The notes: generated by a model not told the origin, from the sequence alone. 6,041 nt of DNA from Candidatus Poribacteria bacterium (GCA_002729015.1 PBVO01000094.1:102396-108436), one strand, 5' to 3'. Counted from the first letter of the stretch, positions 1 to 6,003 are shown. A program made the numbers and translations.

Positions 1-1
1 T

Positions 2-79
2 GCTGAACTAATGGAAATAAAAACTGGAATAGTCAAGACTCACCTACTTAATTCGATTCGAAATTATGGTAACAATTGA
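2..79 (+). CDS. C-terminal end of a helix-turn-helix regulator, probably sigma-70 region 4 (partial)
   Basis: The frame is open from the window edge and ends at TGA 77-79, giving 25 residues that start AELMEIKTGIVKTHLLNSIR. The pattern AEL-x4-TG-x-VKTHL matches the recognition-helix end of a winged or sigma-type helix-turn-helix. In ECF sigma factors region 4.2 reads like IAE-x-TGTVKSHL-x-RA-x-KL at the extreme C-terminus. LuxR/GerE regulators carry a similar TVKTHL motif, so the family is not certain. The protein would end only a few residues after the recognition helix, as is usual for ECF sigma factors. The beta-propeller gene starts 48 bases downstream, so co-transcription is possible but not shown. 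The rest of the gene lies outside the window. Confidence 0.5.
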   Translation, partial: AELMEIKTGIVKTHLLNSIRNYGNN

Positions 80-115
80 GCGATTATATAGAAGTTTAAC
101 AAGTAATCCTGAGAC

Positions 116-120
116 AGGAG
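116..120 (+). promoter_or_regulatory. Ribosome binding site of the beta-propeller gene
   Basis: AGGAG sits seven bases before the ATG at 128. It is a near-ideal Shine-Dalgarno sequence and supports that start codon. Confidence 0.75.
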
Positions 121-127
121 ACCGTGA

Positions 128-1741
128 ATGAGAAAGTTCGTATTGATACTGGCAATTTATTATTCTTCTCTAACAAATTATGCTGAAAGTGAATATTGGA
201 ATCAGTTTCGTGGACCAAATGGAGACGGTAAATCGAAAGCTCAAAACTTACCCCTCGAGTTTACAGAAAGCCAGAATGTGCGATGGAAAATACCGATTCA
301 CGGTCAAGGTTGGTCTTCACCTGTGGTCTGGGGAAAACAAATTTGGTTGACTACTGCTAGGAAAGATGGGACTGAGTTATTTGCAGTCTGCGTTGATTTG
401 GATAGTGGTAAAATGATCCACGATATAAAAGTCTTCGATGTAGTAGAACCACAATCAGAACATCCGGGTTTGAACAGTCATGCCTCACCCACCCCAATCA
501 TTGAAAAAGGCAGAATCTATGTTCACTTTGGTACTTATGGTACTGCTTGCTTAGATACTCAGACGGGAAGGAAATTGTGGGAGCGTCGTGATTTGAACTG
601 TGATCATCGGGTTCGGCCAGCCTCCTCACCGATTATTGATGATGGATTAATATTCTTAGTTTATGATGGAGTTGATGTCCAGTTTATCACAGCTTTGGAC
701 AAGGAAAGTGGTCAAACCCGTTGGTTAGAAAATCGAAAAGTGAAAAACGACTTAGCTACAGTTCTGACGACCGGTGGTCTCAAAGATGTTGAAGAAACCT
801 TAAAAGAGAAACCGAACGATAACAGAAAATCCTATGCAACTCCTACTATTATTGAACATAATGGCCAAAAGCTGTTGATTAGCCCCGCAGCTGAAGCCAC
901 TTTTGCCTATGATCCTCAAACCGGGAAAGAGTTATGGAGAGTACGTCATCAAGGATGGGGTTGGAATGTAGCTTGTCGACCCATTTATAGTAGCGGTTTG
1001 GTGTTTTTCACCACTGGAGTAGCAAAAATATTAGTGGCTGTCGATCCTTCTGGAAGTGGAGATGTTACCAACACTCATGTAGTTTGGAGTCATCGAAGAG
1101 GAAGTCCTGAAATACCATCGCCTATAATTAAGGATAATCTGATTTTCTTCACCAATGAAGGAGGTGTTGTGTCTTGCCTAGAAGCTAAGACAGGAAATGA
1201 AGTCTGGAAAGGGCGTATTCATGGTAACCACTGGGCATCTCCTGTGTATGCAGATCAGAAAATTTATTTCTTCAATAAGGACGGGAAAGTTTCGGTTATT
1301 TCTGCGGGGAAAGAGTTTAAGTTATTAGCAGAAAATGAATTGAATGCCGGTTTTATCGCTTCACCAGCTGTAGTTAACGAATCAATGATCCTTCGGTCAG
1401 AAACACACTTGTATCATCTTGCCAACGGTTTCTCGCGAGTTATCCTCGAAGATGAAAACTTGCGAAGAACTAAGGGTAAACAAGCTAAAAGAATCCATAA
1501 AAAGCTAGAAAAAAAGAAGAATGATAGATCGGGAAAAGAAAATAAGAAAAAAGAAAAAAGTGCCAAGGATCTGGGCACTATTCAACTAGAAGTTGAAGGC
1601 TGGACCAACTATTTTCGTACTTCTTCCGCGCAACAAATCCGTCAGGCTATTGAGAGTGAAAAATTTCAAAATTTGGCCCCGAAAATTCAGAAGGAAATTT
1701 TAAATCAGGCCCAGAAGTTCTTATCTCAAAAAGATGAATAA
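128..1741 (+). CDS. Secreted PQQ-like beta-propeller repeat protein with lysine-rich C-terminal extension
   Basis: This 537-residue protein is an eight-bladed-type PQQ-like (BamB/quinoprotein-like) propeller. Residues 1-20 form a short basic start plus hydrophobic signal peptide, so export is likely. WNQFRGPNGDG (24-34) is the typical opening of the planctomycete-type family. Blade motifs of the form D-x-x-(T/S)G-x-x-x-W occur near 89-98 (VDLDSGKMIH), 141-151 (CLDTQTGRKLW), 189-199 (ALDKESGQTRW), 260-270 (AYDPQTGKELW) and 349-360 (SCLEAKTGNEVW). The propeller ends near THLYHL (426-431). Residues 201-233 form a longer, charged insertion between blades. The family as I know it usually stops near 430; here a lysine-rich linker (about 444-480) and a predicted helical tail (483-537) follow. 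All Trp codons are TGG and there is no internal stop. Its substrate is unknown. I see no methanol-dehydrogenase-type catalytic signature, so a structural or protein-binding role is as likely as enzyme activity. Confidence 0.9.
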   Translation: MRKFVLILAIYYSSLTNYAESEYWNQFRGPNGDGKSKAQNLPLEFTESQNVRWKIPIHGQGWSSPVVWGKQIWLTTARKDGTELFAVCVDLDSGKMIHDIKVFDVVEPQSEHPGLNSHASPTPIIEKGRIYVHFGTYGTACLDTQTGRKLWERRDLNCDHRVRPASSPIIDDGLIFLVYDGVDVQFITALDKESGQTRWLENRKVKNDLATVLTTGGLKDVEETLKEKPNDNRKSYATPTIIEHNGQKLLISPAAEATFAYDPQTGKELWRVRHQGWGWNVACRPIYSSGLVFFTTGVAKILVAVDPSGSGDVTNTHVVWSHRRGSPEIPSPIIKDNLIFFTNEGGVVSCLEAKTGNEVWKGRIHGNHWASPVYADQKIYFFNKDGKVSVISAGKEFKLLAENELNAGFIASPAVVNESMILRSETHLYHLANGFSRVILEDENLRRTKGKQAKRIHKKLEKKKNDRSGKENKKKEKSAKDLGTIQLEVEGWTNYFRTSSAQQIRQAIESEKFQNLAPKIQKEILNQAQKFLSQKDE

Positions 1742-1742
1742 A

Positions 1743-1793
1743 TCCCAACTTTATATTTACTCAAACTTGAAATTGGGAATTATTCATCTTTTT
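1743..1793 (+). terminator. Weak candidate terminator after the beta-propeller gene
   Basis: A six-base stem TCCCAA (1743-1748) / TTGGGA (1773-1778) begins two bases after the stop codon and is followed by a T-rich run that includes TTTTT (1789-1793). The 24-base loop and the ten-base gap to the T run make this a poor intrinsic terminator. Confidence 0.3.
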
Positions 1794-1810
1794 AGTTCGA
1801 ATACTATAGG

Positions 1811-1824
1811 ACTAATGTATTAGT
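1811..1824. promoter_or_regulatory. Palindrome before the GH5 gene, possible operator
   Basis: ACTAAT-GT-ATTAGT has perfect six-base arms around a two-base centre. It lies 17 bases before the GH5 start and directly before the weak GAGG ribosome-binding-like sequence (1825-1828). Its position fits an operator or a small 5'-leader hairpin. No cognate regulator is identified, and chance is possible in AT-rich DNA. Confidence 0.3.
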
Positions 1825-1841
1825 GAGGCCATTGAAACTAG

Positions 1842-2834
1842 ATGCAAAGATATTTTTCTAAGTTCTTATCCAAGTTTTTCTTTTTGTCATTGATAATAAT
1901 GGTACAACCAAATTTCTGTTCTGCAGAAAATGAAACTATTGTCGAAGTTAATGGACTCTTGAAGGTCAAAGGTAATCGTATTGTCAACCAGCATGGCAAT
2001 CCTATTTCATTAGCTGGAAACAGCTTATTTTGGTCCAATGATGGCTGAGGTGGAGAACGTTATTACTCGTCTCAAGTTGTTTCTTGGCTCAAAACAGATT
2101 GGAACACCTCAATCATTCGAGCGGCCATGGGTGTAGAAGAGCCTGGTGGATACTTAAGTAATCGGGGTACCAATCAACAACGTGTTAAAACTATTATTGA
2201 ATCGGCAATTGATTTAGGCATTTACGTGATAATTGATTGGCACTCGCATCATGCCGAAGATTACACCGATGAAGCAATCGAGTTTTTCCAAGAAATGGCG
2301 ATAACTTATGGTCATAGCAAAAATGTGATCTACGAAATATACAACGAGCCGTTGGATGTCTCCTGGCCAGAAACTGTTAAGCCTTATGCCTTGAAGGTTG
2401 TTTCGGCCATCCGCTCGATTGATCCTGATAATTTGATCATTGTCGGTAGCCCAGAATGGTCGCAGCGGGTGGATCTAGTAGCCGAAGATCCAATTACTAG
2501 CTTTGAAAATATTGCTTATTCACTTCATTTTTATACCGTTCACCATCAAAAATGGCTTCGAGATCGTGCATCAATAGCGTTGAAAAGAGGGATTGCTTTG
2601 TTTGTAACTGAATGGGGTTCAATTGGGTATCAGACAGTGGATACAGAAACAGATCTATGGATGTCATGGTGTGCGAAGAATATGATTAGCCACTGCAATT
2701 GGGCCGTAAACGATAAGAGAGAGGAATGGTCGATTTTAGTGCCCGGAGCAAGTACAAGTGGTCATTGGACGAACGATGAGCTGACAAGGTCTGGTCAATT
2801 AGCCAAAAATATCATTAAGAATTGGAAGAAATAG
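1842..2834 (+). pseudogene. Secreted GH5 endo-glucanase-type glycoside hydrolase interrupted by one in-frame TGA
   Basis: Read through the TGA at 2046-2048, the frame gives 330 residues, a normal length for a single-domain GH5 (subfamily 2-like) endo-beta-1,4-glucanase. Residues 1-28 are a signal peptide with likely cleavage after FCSA. The catalytic domain shows SLFWSNDG (61-68), the stop at codon 69, GGERYY (70-75), RAAMGVEEPGGYL (93-105), DWHSHHAE (132-139), the acid/base Glu in YNEP (E169), HFY (229-231) and the nucleophile Glu in FVTEWGS (E257). All the GH5 catalytic and key binding residues I can place are present. In relatives as I recall them the sequence at the stop is GWGG, so TGA replaces a TGG Trp codon by one G-to-A change. 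Flanking coding is in one frame with no other lesion, so the event is recent, a sequencing error, or tolerated by readthrough. Restart at ATG 2127 would drop the first strand and R93 and is unlikely to give an active enzyme. The role would be cleavage of cellulose or a related beta-glucan outside the cytoplasm. Confidence 0.85.
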
Positions 2835-2851
2835 GTTGGCCTTCAATATTT

Positions 2852-2894
2852 AAAATGCTAAGCAAATGGAAAAGGTAATTTGCTTAGCATTTTT
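2852..2894 (+). terminator. Strong intrinsic terminator after GH5
   Basis: A perfect 16-base inverted repeat has arms at 2852-2867 and 2878-2893 with core ATGCTAAGCAAAT, and a ten-base loop. The right arm ends in TTTT with one more T at 2894, and the left arm begins AAAA, so it could also stop transcription from the opposite strand. It starts 17 bases after the GH5 stop and separates that gene from the decayed FGE-like gene. Confidence 0.8.
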
Positions 2895-2919
2895 AATCAA
2901 ATTCATTGAAGTCGAGATT

Positions 2920-3804
2920 ATGATTACAAGAATGAGTCAGGTATTTGTATCTTTATTAGTATTTTCAATTGATACTCAATGCGGGAACTTGCCAGCTATC
3001 CTCCATGAAAATGAACTAAAAGTAAGCCAAGGTAAAAAATTGGGAAAAAGATTAATCTGAAATGATTTTGATTCCAAGTGGCTCGTTTGACATGGTTGAT
3101 TACTTTAATGATGGTGGAAAGGATCGAGTAACTGTCGGTTAGTTTTATCAGTTTGTCGAGTAAAGTGGATATGACTATCCAATTGATTACTGGAATTTAG
3201 TGTTTGAGATATTACCGGGAGACAGTTACCCAACGGCGTATGTAAACTGGAATGACGCTACGACTTATGCTGAATGGGCCGGGAAGCGATTGCCAACCGA
3301 AGTTAAATGGAGGTACCCTGCTCGAGGTGGATTGATAGGCCGTTATCCATGGAGAAATGAAATATACCGACGGTGCAAGAGTATAACTTTGATGATAAGA
3401 ATGCAAACTCAATTTTGAGGGTACTTCACTAAGAATTTGATTGAACTGATGTAGAATTGGATGATGGATATGGTACTGCTACCCCAGTAGGAAGTTTTTA
3501 ACCGAATGTTTTTGGATTACAGGATATGGCTGGTAACGTACGGAAATGACATACGGACTATAATCGAGAAAATTATTATAATATTTTACCAGTCAAGAAT
3601 CCAAAAGGGCCAGATAACGGTTCAAGAAAAGTATTCCGCAGTAAGTCTCAGTATGATACTGCAACCACGCTACATGTAGCAACTCGCCTTATCGAAAATT
3701 CTCCAACGGATGGGAAAGGTGAGTTAAGCTTTACCAGTGGTCTTGGGTTTAGATTTGTATCAAATGAAGAACAACTTACTTACTCAAATCCGAACCAAAG
3801 ATAA
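2920..3804 (+). pseudogene. Decayed formylglycine-generating-enzyme / SUMF1-family protein
   Basis: Family motifs can be followed across three frames. ATG 2920 opens a signal-peptide-like stretch (MITRMSQVFVSLLVFSID) that ends at TGA 3058-3060. From 3062 in another frame come MILIPSGSFDM, a TAG at 3140, a TAA at 3161, then YVNWNDATTYAEWAGKRLP and PTEVKWRYPARGG. A frameshift lies between about 3363 and 3385. The third frame gives NFDDKNANS, TAA 3430, TGA 3442, GTATPVGSF, TAA 3499, GLQDMAGNV, TGA 3547 (where relatives have Trp), then NPKGPDNGSRKVFR, LHVATR and SGLGFRFVSN, ending at TAA 3802-3804. These match FGE-sulfatase/SUMF1 landmarks (RLPTEAEWEYAARGG, DMAGNVWEW, RGGSW, GFR). After DGGKDR the usual linking segment before EVTVG (about 20 residues) is absent, suggesting an in-frame deletion. 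RGGSW has become RSKSQ. In this family only some members are true formylglycine-generating enzymes; many are of unknown role. The gene cannot make a functional protein. Confidence 0.88.
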
Positions 3805-4130
3805 ATCGTGTATCTAACCCGTTTTTAGAAAAACCAAGTTCACAACTCATTTTCCGTACACTATTGAACGGAAGTAGCTCAGTTGATAATTGGTTGCGAA
3901 GCCTATGAACACACTATCTAAGTGCTACCAAAATCATGCCAACACAGGAAATACGACCTTATTCTCATTTCTACCACCCATATTATAATTTCTCACCGAA
4001 ATAAATCTTTGATAGCACCTGATAAGACTCATTTCATACGACGGTTTTGAAAAATATTTGAAAAGATAAGTCTCAAAACGTACATTCTTGGTATCTTCAA
4101 TTTCTCCTTGAAGTGTATCTCATAATATGA
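3805..4130. other. Non-coding stretch after the FGE-like pseudogene
   Basis: No frame on either strand shows a recognisable protein. The longest open run is 61 codons on the minus strand (3937-4119), without a start codon in good context or family motifs. The only structured item is the tRNA-like fragment at 3868-3888. The stretch is probably degraded former coding DNA. Confidence 0.5.
3868..3888 (+). pseudogene. Fragment resembling the 5' end of a tRNA (Gly-like)
   Basis: ACGGAAG-TA-GCTC-AGTTGATA reads like the 5' acceptor strand, positions 8-9, D-stem 5' strand and D-loop of a bacterial tRNA; GCGGAAGTAGCTCAG starts are common in tRNA-Gly. The expected GAGC partner of the D-stem is missing, and no anticodon stem, GGTTCGA T-loop or 3' acceptor strand follows. 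It is either a truncated tRNA relic, such as an insertion scar, or a chance match of about 20 bases. Confidence 0.3.
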
Positions 4131-4159
4131 AGCGCCTAGCTCACCAGTAGCTAGGCGCT
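4131..4159. repeat. Hairpin 1 of a cluster (AGCGCCTAGCT stem)
   Basis: This is a perfect 11-base inverted repeat, arms 4131-4141 and 4149-4159, with a seven-base loop. There is no T run on either side, so it is a poor intrinsic terminator. Its stem is nearly the same as hairpin 5 at 4366-4394, with a compensatory pair difference. Confidence 0.7.
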
Positions 4160-4252
4160 CATCACCCCCTTTGACCATTTCTTAACCATAAACTAATCAA
4201 GCGACATTCTTTTTTTGCAACTAGATCCAGATTGAAAAGGTATAAAATCAGC

Positions 4253-4282
4253 GTTGCATATTTTACTCCTTGTCTATGCAAC
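4253..4282. repeat. Hairpin 2 of the cluster (GTTGCATA stem)
   Basis: GTTGCATA (4253-4260) and TATGCAAC (4275-4282) form a perfect eight-base stem with a 14-base loop. Its last base adjoins the next hairpin without a spacer. Confidence 0.55.
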
Positions 4283-4315
4283 CGGCATAACCTATTCTTA
4301 TATCATGCATGCCGG
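4282..4315. repeat. Hairpin 3 of the cluster (CCGGCAT stem)
   Basis: CCGGCAT (4282-4288) and ATGCCGG (4309-4315) form a seven-base stem with a 20-base loop. It shares base 4282 with hairpin 2 and abuts hairpin 4 at 4316. The long loop makes it the weakest of the five. Confidence 0.4.
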
Positions 4316-4352
4316 GCTGGGTAGCTGTAGCACTCATCACCTACCCAGCTTT
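4316..4352 (+). terminator. Hairpin 4 of the cluster, possible terminator (GCTGGGTAG stem)
   Basis: GCTGGGTAG (4316-4324) and CTACCCAGC (4341-4349) form a perfect nine-base GC-rich stem with a 16-base loop, extendable by a G-T pair. It is followed by TTT and then a T/A-rich stretch, which fits a moderate + strand terminator, though no intact gene precedes it. Confidence 0.45.
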
Positions 4353-4365
4353 CACATTTTATAAA

Positions 4366-4394
4366 AGAGTGCCTAGCCCACAACTAGGCACTTT
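4366..4394. terminator. Hairpin 5 of the cluster, possible bidirectional terminator (AGTGCCTAG stem)
   Basis: AGTGCCTAG (4368-4376) and CTAGGCACT (4384-4392) form a perfect nine-base stem, extended by a G-T and an A-T pair to 4366/4394, with a seven-base loop. An A-rich stretch precedes it and TTT is at its 3' side, so it could end transcription from either side. The stem is the close relative of hairpin 1. Confidence 0.55.
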
Positions 4395-4539
4395 CAATGC
4401 TTATTCTGACAAAATTAAATTATATCTCTAGTTTATTTAATTGGCTCAATTAGCCCCTCTAGCAGATCCATTAGTTTCCTGAAGCAATACTATGGTATAC
4501 ATACCCACTTGATAATTAGCCGGTTACAAGTAAGGGTAA

Positions 4540-4878
4540 ACAAAGTTTAGTTTGCTGTATATATGGACTGATGGATATACTTCGCAATTACGGATCTTAG
4601 AACAAAAAAATCCATCTCACAGGGATCTGATCATATCTATCGACGCCCGCGATATTCTACTACCTCGAGGCGGAATCTTATCTGACCAAGGAAGTCTCTT
4701 GTTTTGATGTTCAGTCGTAGAATGGGGCATTATGTGCAATCTGGGGATAATAGTGAATTTTAACTTACTGGTAAAGTCAGTATGGCCGGCTCCTTTGAGT
4801 ATTGACCACGAAAATCTTGGAGCGTATTGTGGAACACCTCCTCATACAACTATCTATGTCCATCATCGTTGTGTTTGA
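4540..4878 (+). other. Unidentified broken reading frame, possible gene remnant
   Basis: One frame is open from 4540 to 4704, is interrupted by TGA at 4705-4707, and continues open to TGA 4876-4878, for 55 plus 56 codons. The translation includes the stretches YTSQLRILEQKNPSHRDL, LLPRGGILSDQG, VWPAPLSIDHENLGAY and CGTPPHTTIYVHHRCV. They look more protein-like than the neighbouring AT-rich frames. I do not recognise the family. There is no convincing start codon or ribosome binding site. It could be a remnant of an unrelated gene, the far-upstream part of the gene whose remains lie at 4929-5339, or a chance open frame. Confidence 0.3.
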
Positions 4879-4928
4879 AGCGCGAGCTTTATCATCTGAA
4901 AATACTCCGGGTATCCCTATCGCTTCGA

Positions 4929-5339
4929 GGGTCGATTATATTACTGGGGGATGCGATTTCTAGTGAGGAATACGCAGTAGGGAAATTCCAGTTTTTCTTT
5001 GAACAAGCGACCGGTTTTTTACTGCCAATTTTCAGCGAGACTCGAAAAGAAAATGACTGCTGTATCTTTGTAGGTATAGGCGACGCTATGAAAAGATCGC
5101 AGCTAAGATTCGACACAACTGATTTCGGTACTGAAAACCTTCGTGTGGTTGTTGGTGAATCAGTGATTATGATTGCAGATGGTCGTACGTCTGTTGGAGA
5201 AATACTTCGCGCCGGAATGAACTGAGATTGATCTTGATAATATAATAAATTGGTGGAAAGCTTGCGTTTCTTACTAATGACGACACCATATAATTCGATT
5301 CTTATCACAGTTCCAGATGTTAAAAAGTTTGAAAATCAA
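4929..5339 (+). pseudogene. Remnant of the N-terminal domain of a DUF4838 / alpha-glucuronidase-N-like protein
   Basis: Within a 132-codon open frame (4827-5225), residues from position 35 on match the N-terminal domain seen in DUF4838 and GH67-N-like secreted proteins. The landmarks are SSEEYAVGKFQFFFEQATG and FLLPIFSET (family pattern: S-x-EE-A-x-x-x-x-x-x-x-x-x-ATG-x-x-LPI-x-SE), then CIFVGIGDAMKR, then VVVGESVIMIADGRTSVGEI (family: G-x-x-L-x-I-x-GG-x-x-RG-x-x-Y). Stops and shifts follow. At about 5259-5291 ESLRF and, one base shifted, LTNDDTI fit the family's CGVRFLT-x-D. At 5292-5339 another frame gives SILITVPDVKKFENQ, like the next family segment. Complete members are several hundred residues longer; the rest is gone. 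Such proteins are secreted and linked to glycan breakdown. Antisense frames over this region are shadows. The call rests on motif recall, not on a search. Confidence 0.65.
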
Positions 5340-5354
5340 CAGGTTAAATTTAAT

Positions 5355-5363
5355 TGGTATAAT
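5355..5363 (+). promoter_or_regulatory. Extended -10 promoter candidate for the lipoprotein gene
   Basis: TGGTATAAT contains a perfect TATAAT (5358-5363) preceded by TG at the extended -10 position. No good -35 lies 16-18 bases upstream; TTGAAA at 5329-5334 is 23 bases away. An extended -10 element can work without one. Transcription would start near 5370, about 40 bases before the proposed CTG start. Confidence 0.45.
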
Positions 5364-5397
5364 AATCATAATTATCAAATCAAAATTCTAATTTTTT

Positions 5398-5402
5398 AGG
5401 AG
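5398..5402 (+). promoter_or_regulatory. Ribosome binding site that decides a CTG start
   Basis: AGGAG lies nine bases before CTG 5412. No ATG or GTG exists in the coding frame between this site and the lipobox cysteine, so this site is the main evidence for the non-standard start. Confidence 0.6.
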
Positions 5403-5411
5403 ACCCAAGCC

Positions 5412-5960
5412 CTGAATTATATATTTATTCTTTTTTTTACTTCCCTGATAATTGGTTGTGCTATTAATGGAGAAGAAGTTAATACAATTATCAAGGAACA
5501 GATTGAAACTCAACCATTATCCGAATTTAACACTAGTATATTGAGATGGCAAACCAATAAGTTGAGTCACTACCAATTTGATTTTAGGTGGATTTGCTTT
5601 TGTCCGCCTGATTATATTTCGCCTGTTACTATCACGGTGGAAGATAGTGTAATCAGCCATGTCATGTATAGTGAAACACAAATTCAGGTTCAGGAAGATA
5701 AACTGAGTCGCTATAAAACAATTGATGATTTGTTCAGTTTCGTCCAAGATGCCTACAGCCAAAATGCTCATCAGATTTCCATAGACTACGATCCCCACCT
5801 TGGGTACCCAATTAGGGGGTCGGTGGATTACGTAAAAATGATAGCAGACGAAGAAAAAGGCTTCGAGATTAAGAATTTCATGGAGTTGAAATCTAACGAA
5901 GATGGGGCTTCGCTAATAAAAAGATTACCGATAAATGAGATGTCATTACAAATTAATTAA
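5412..5960 (+). CDS. DUF6174-type lipoprotein, apparently starting at CTG
   Basis: From CTG 5412 the frame gives 182 residues. The start (M/L)NYIFILFFTSLIIGC is a short hydrophobic signal with a lipobox-like IIGC and the lipidated Cys at residue 16, so it should be anchored to a membrane. The mature part has the DUF6174 layout: a W near residue 46 followed by SHYQFDFRW, a CFCP motif (Cys 62 and 64), a strand pair around PVTITVEDSVISHV, a TIDDLF segment (about 103-108), YDPHLGYP (126-133) and the DEE motif (146-148) before GFEIKNF. A 29-residue polar tail follows. Function in the family is unknown. A TTG at 5541 would start inside the domain's first motif and lose the export signal, so I reject it. 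CTG is a rare start codon; it may be a mutated ATG, a sign of early decay given the pseudogenes upstream, or a genuine weak start. The ribosome binding site at 5398 supports use of this position. Confidence 0.72.
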   Translation: MNYIFILFFTSLIIGCAINGEEVNTIIKEQIETQPLSEFNTSILRWQTNKLSHYQFDFRWICFCPPDYISPVTITVEDSVISHVMYSETQIQVQEDKLSRYKTIDDLFSFVQDAYSQNAHQISIDYDPHLGYPIRGSVDYVKMIADEEKGFEIKNFMELKSNEDGASLIKRLPINEMSLQIN

Positions 5961-6003
5961 AGAGAATTTCCCACCTTTGATTAATATTAGAGTAGGGGGT
6001 ACT

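Noticed and set aside
1838..2038. 66-codon minus-strand frame
   Set aside because: It is the complement of the GH5 signal peptide and N-terminus, with no independent support.
2127..2834. Independent gene starting at ATG 2127
   Set aside because: The frame is continuous with the upstream half apart from the TGA, there is no good ribosome binding site, and the start would remove conserved GH5 residues.
3212..3412. 66-codon minus-strand frame
   Set aside because: It is a shadow of the FGE-like sequence on the other strand.
3200..3418. Separate 72-residue gene
   Set aside because: It is an internal segment of the FGE-like pseudogene between stops; its last part is out of frame with the family.
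2046..3549. Genome-wide UGA-as-tryptophan code as the explanation for the in-frame TGAs
   Set aside because: The FGE-like gene also has TAA and TAG stops and frameshifts, and the intact propeller gene uses only TGG for Trp; decay explains both with fewer assumptions.
3937..4119. 61-codon open run on the minus strand
   Set aside because: There is no start codon in good context and no recognisable motif; the length is compatible with chance.
1471..4543. 13-base direct repeat TAAGGGTAAACAA at 1471-1483 and 4531-4543
   Set aside because: One shared 13-mer is about what chance gives in 6 kb of AT-rich DNA, and the flanks do not match.
4892..5308. 138-codon minus-strand frame
   Set aside because: It is antisense to the DUF4838-like remnant, has a Ser/Ile/Lys-rich composition without motifs, and has no clear ribosome binding site.
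5517..5798. 93-codon minus-strand frame
   Set aside because: It is antisense to the DUF6174-like coding sequence, which has clear family motifs.
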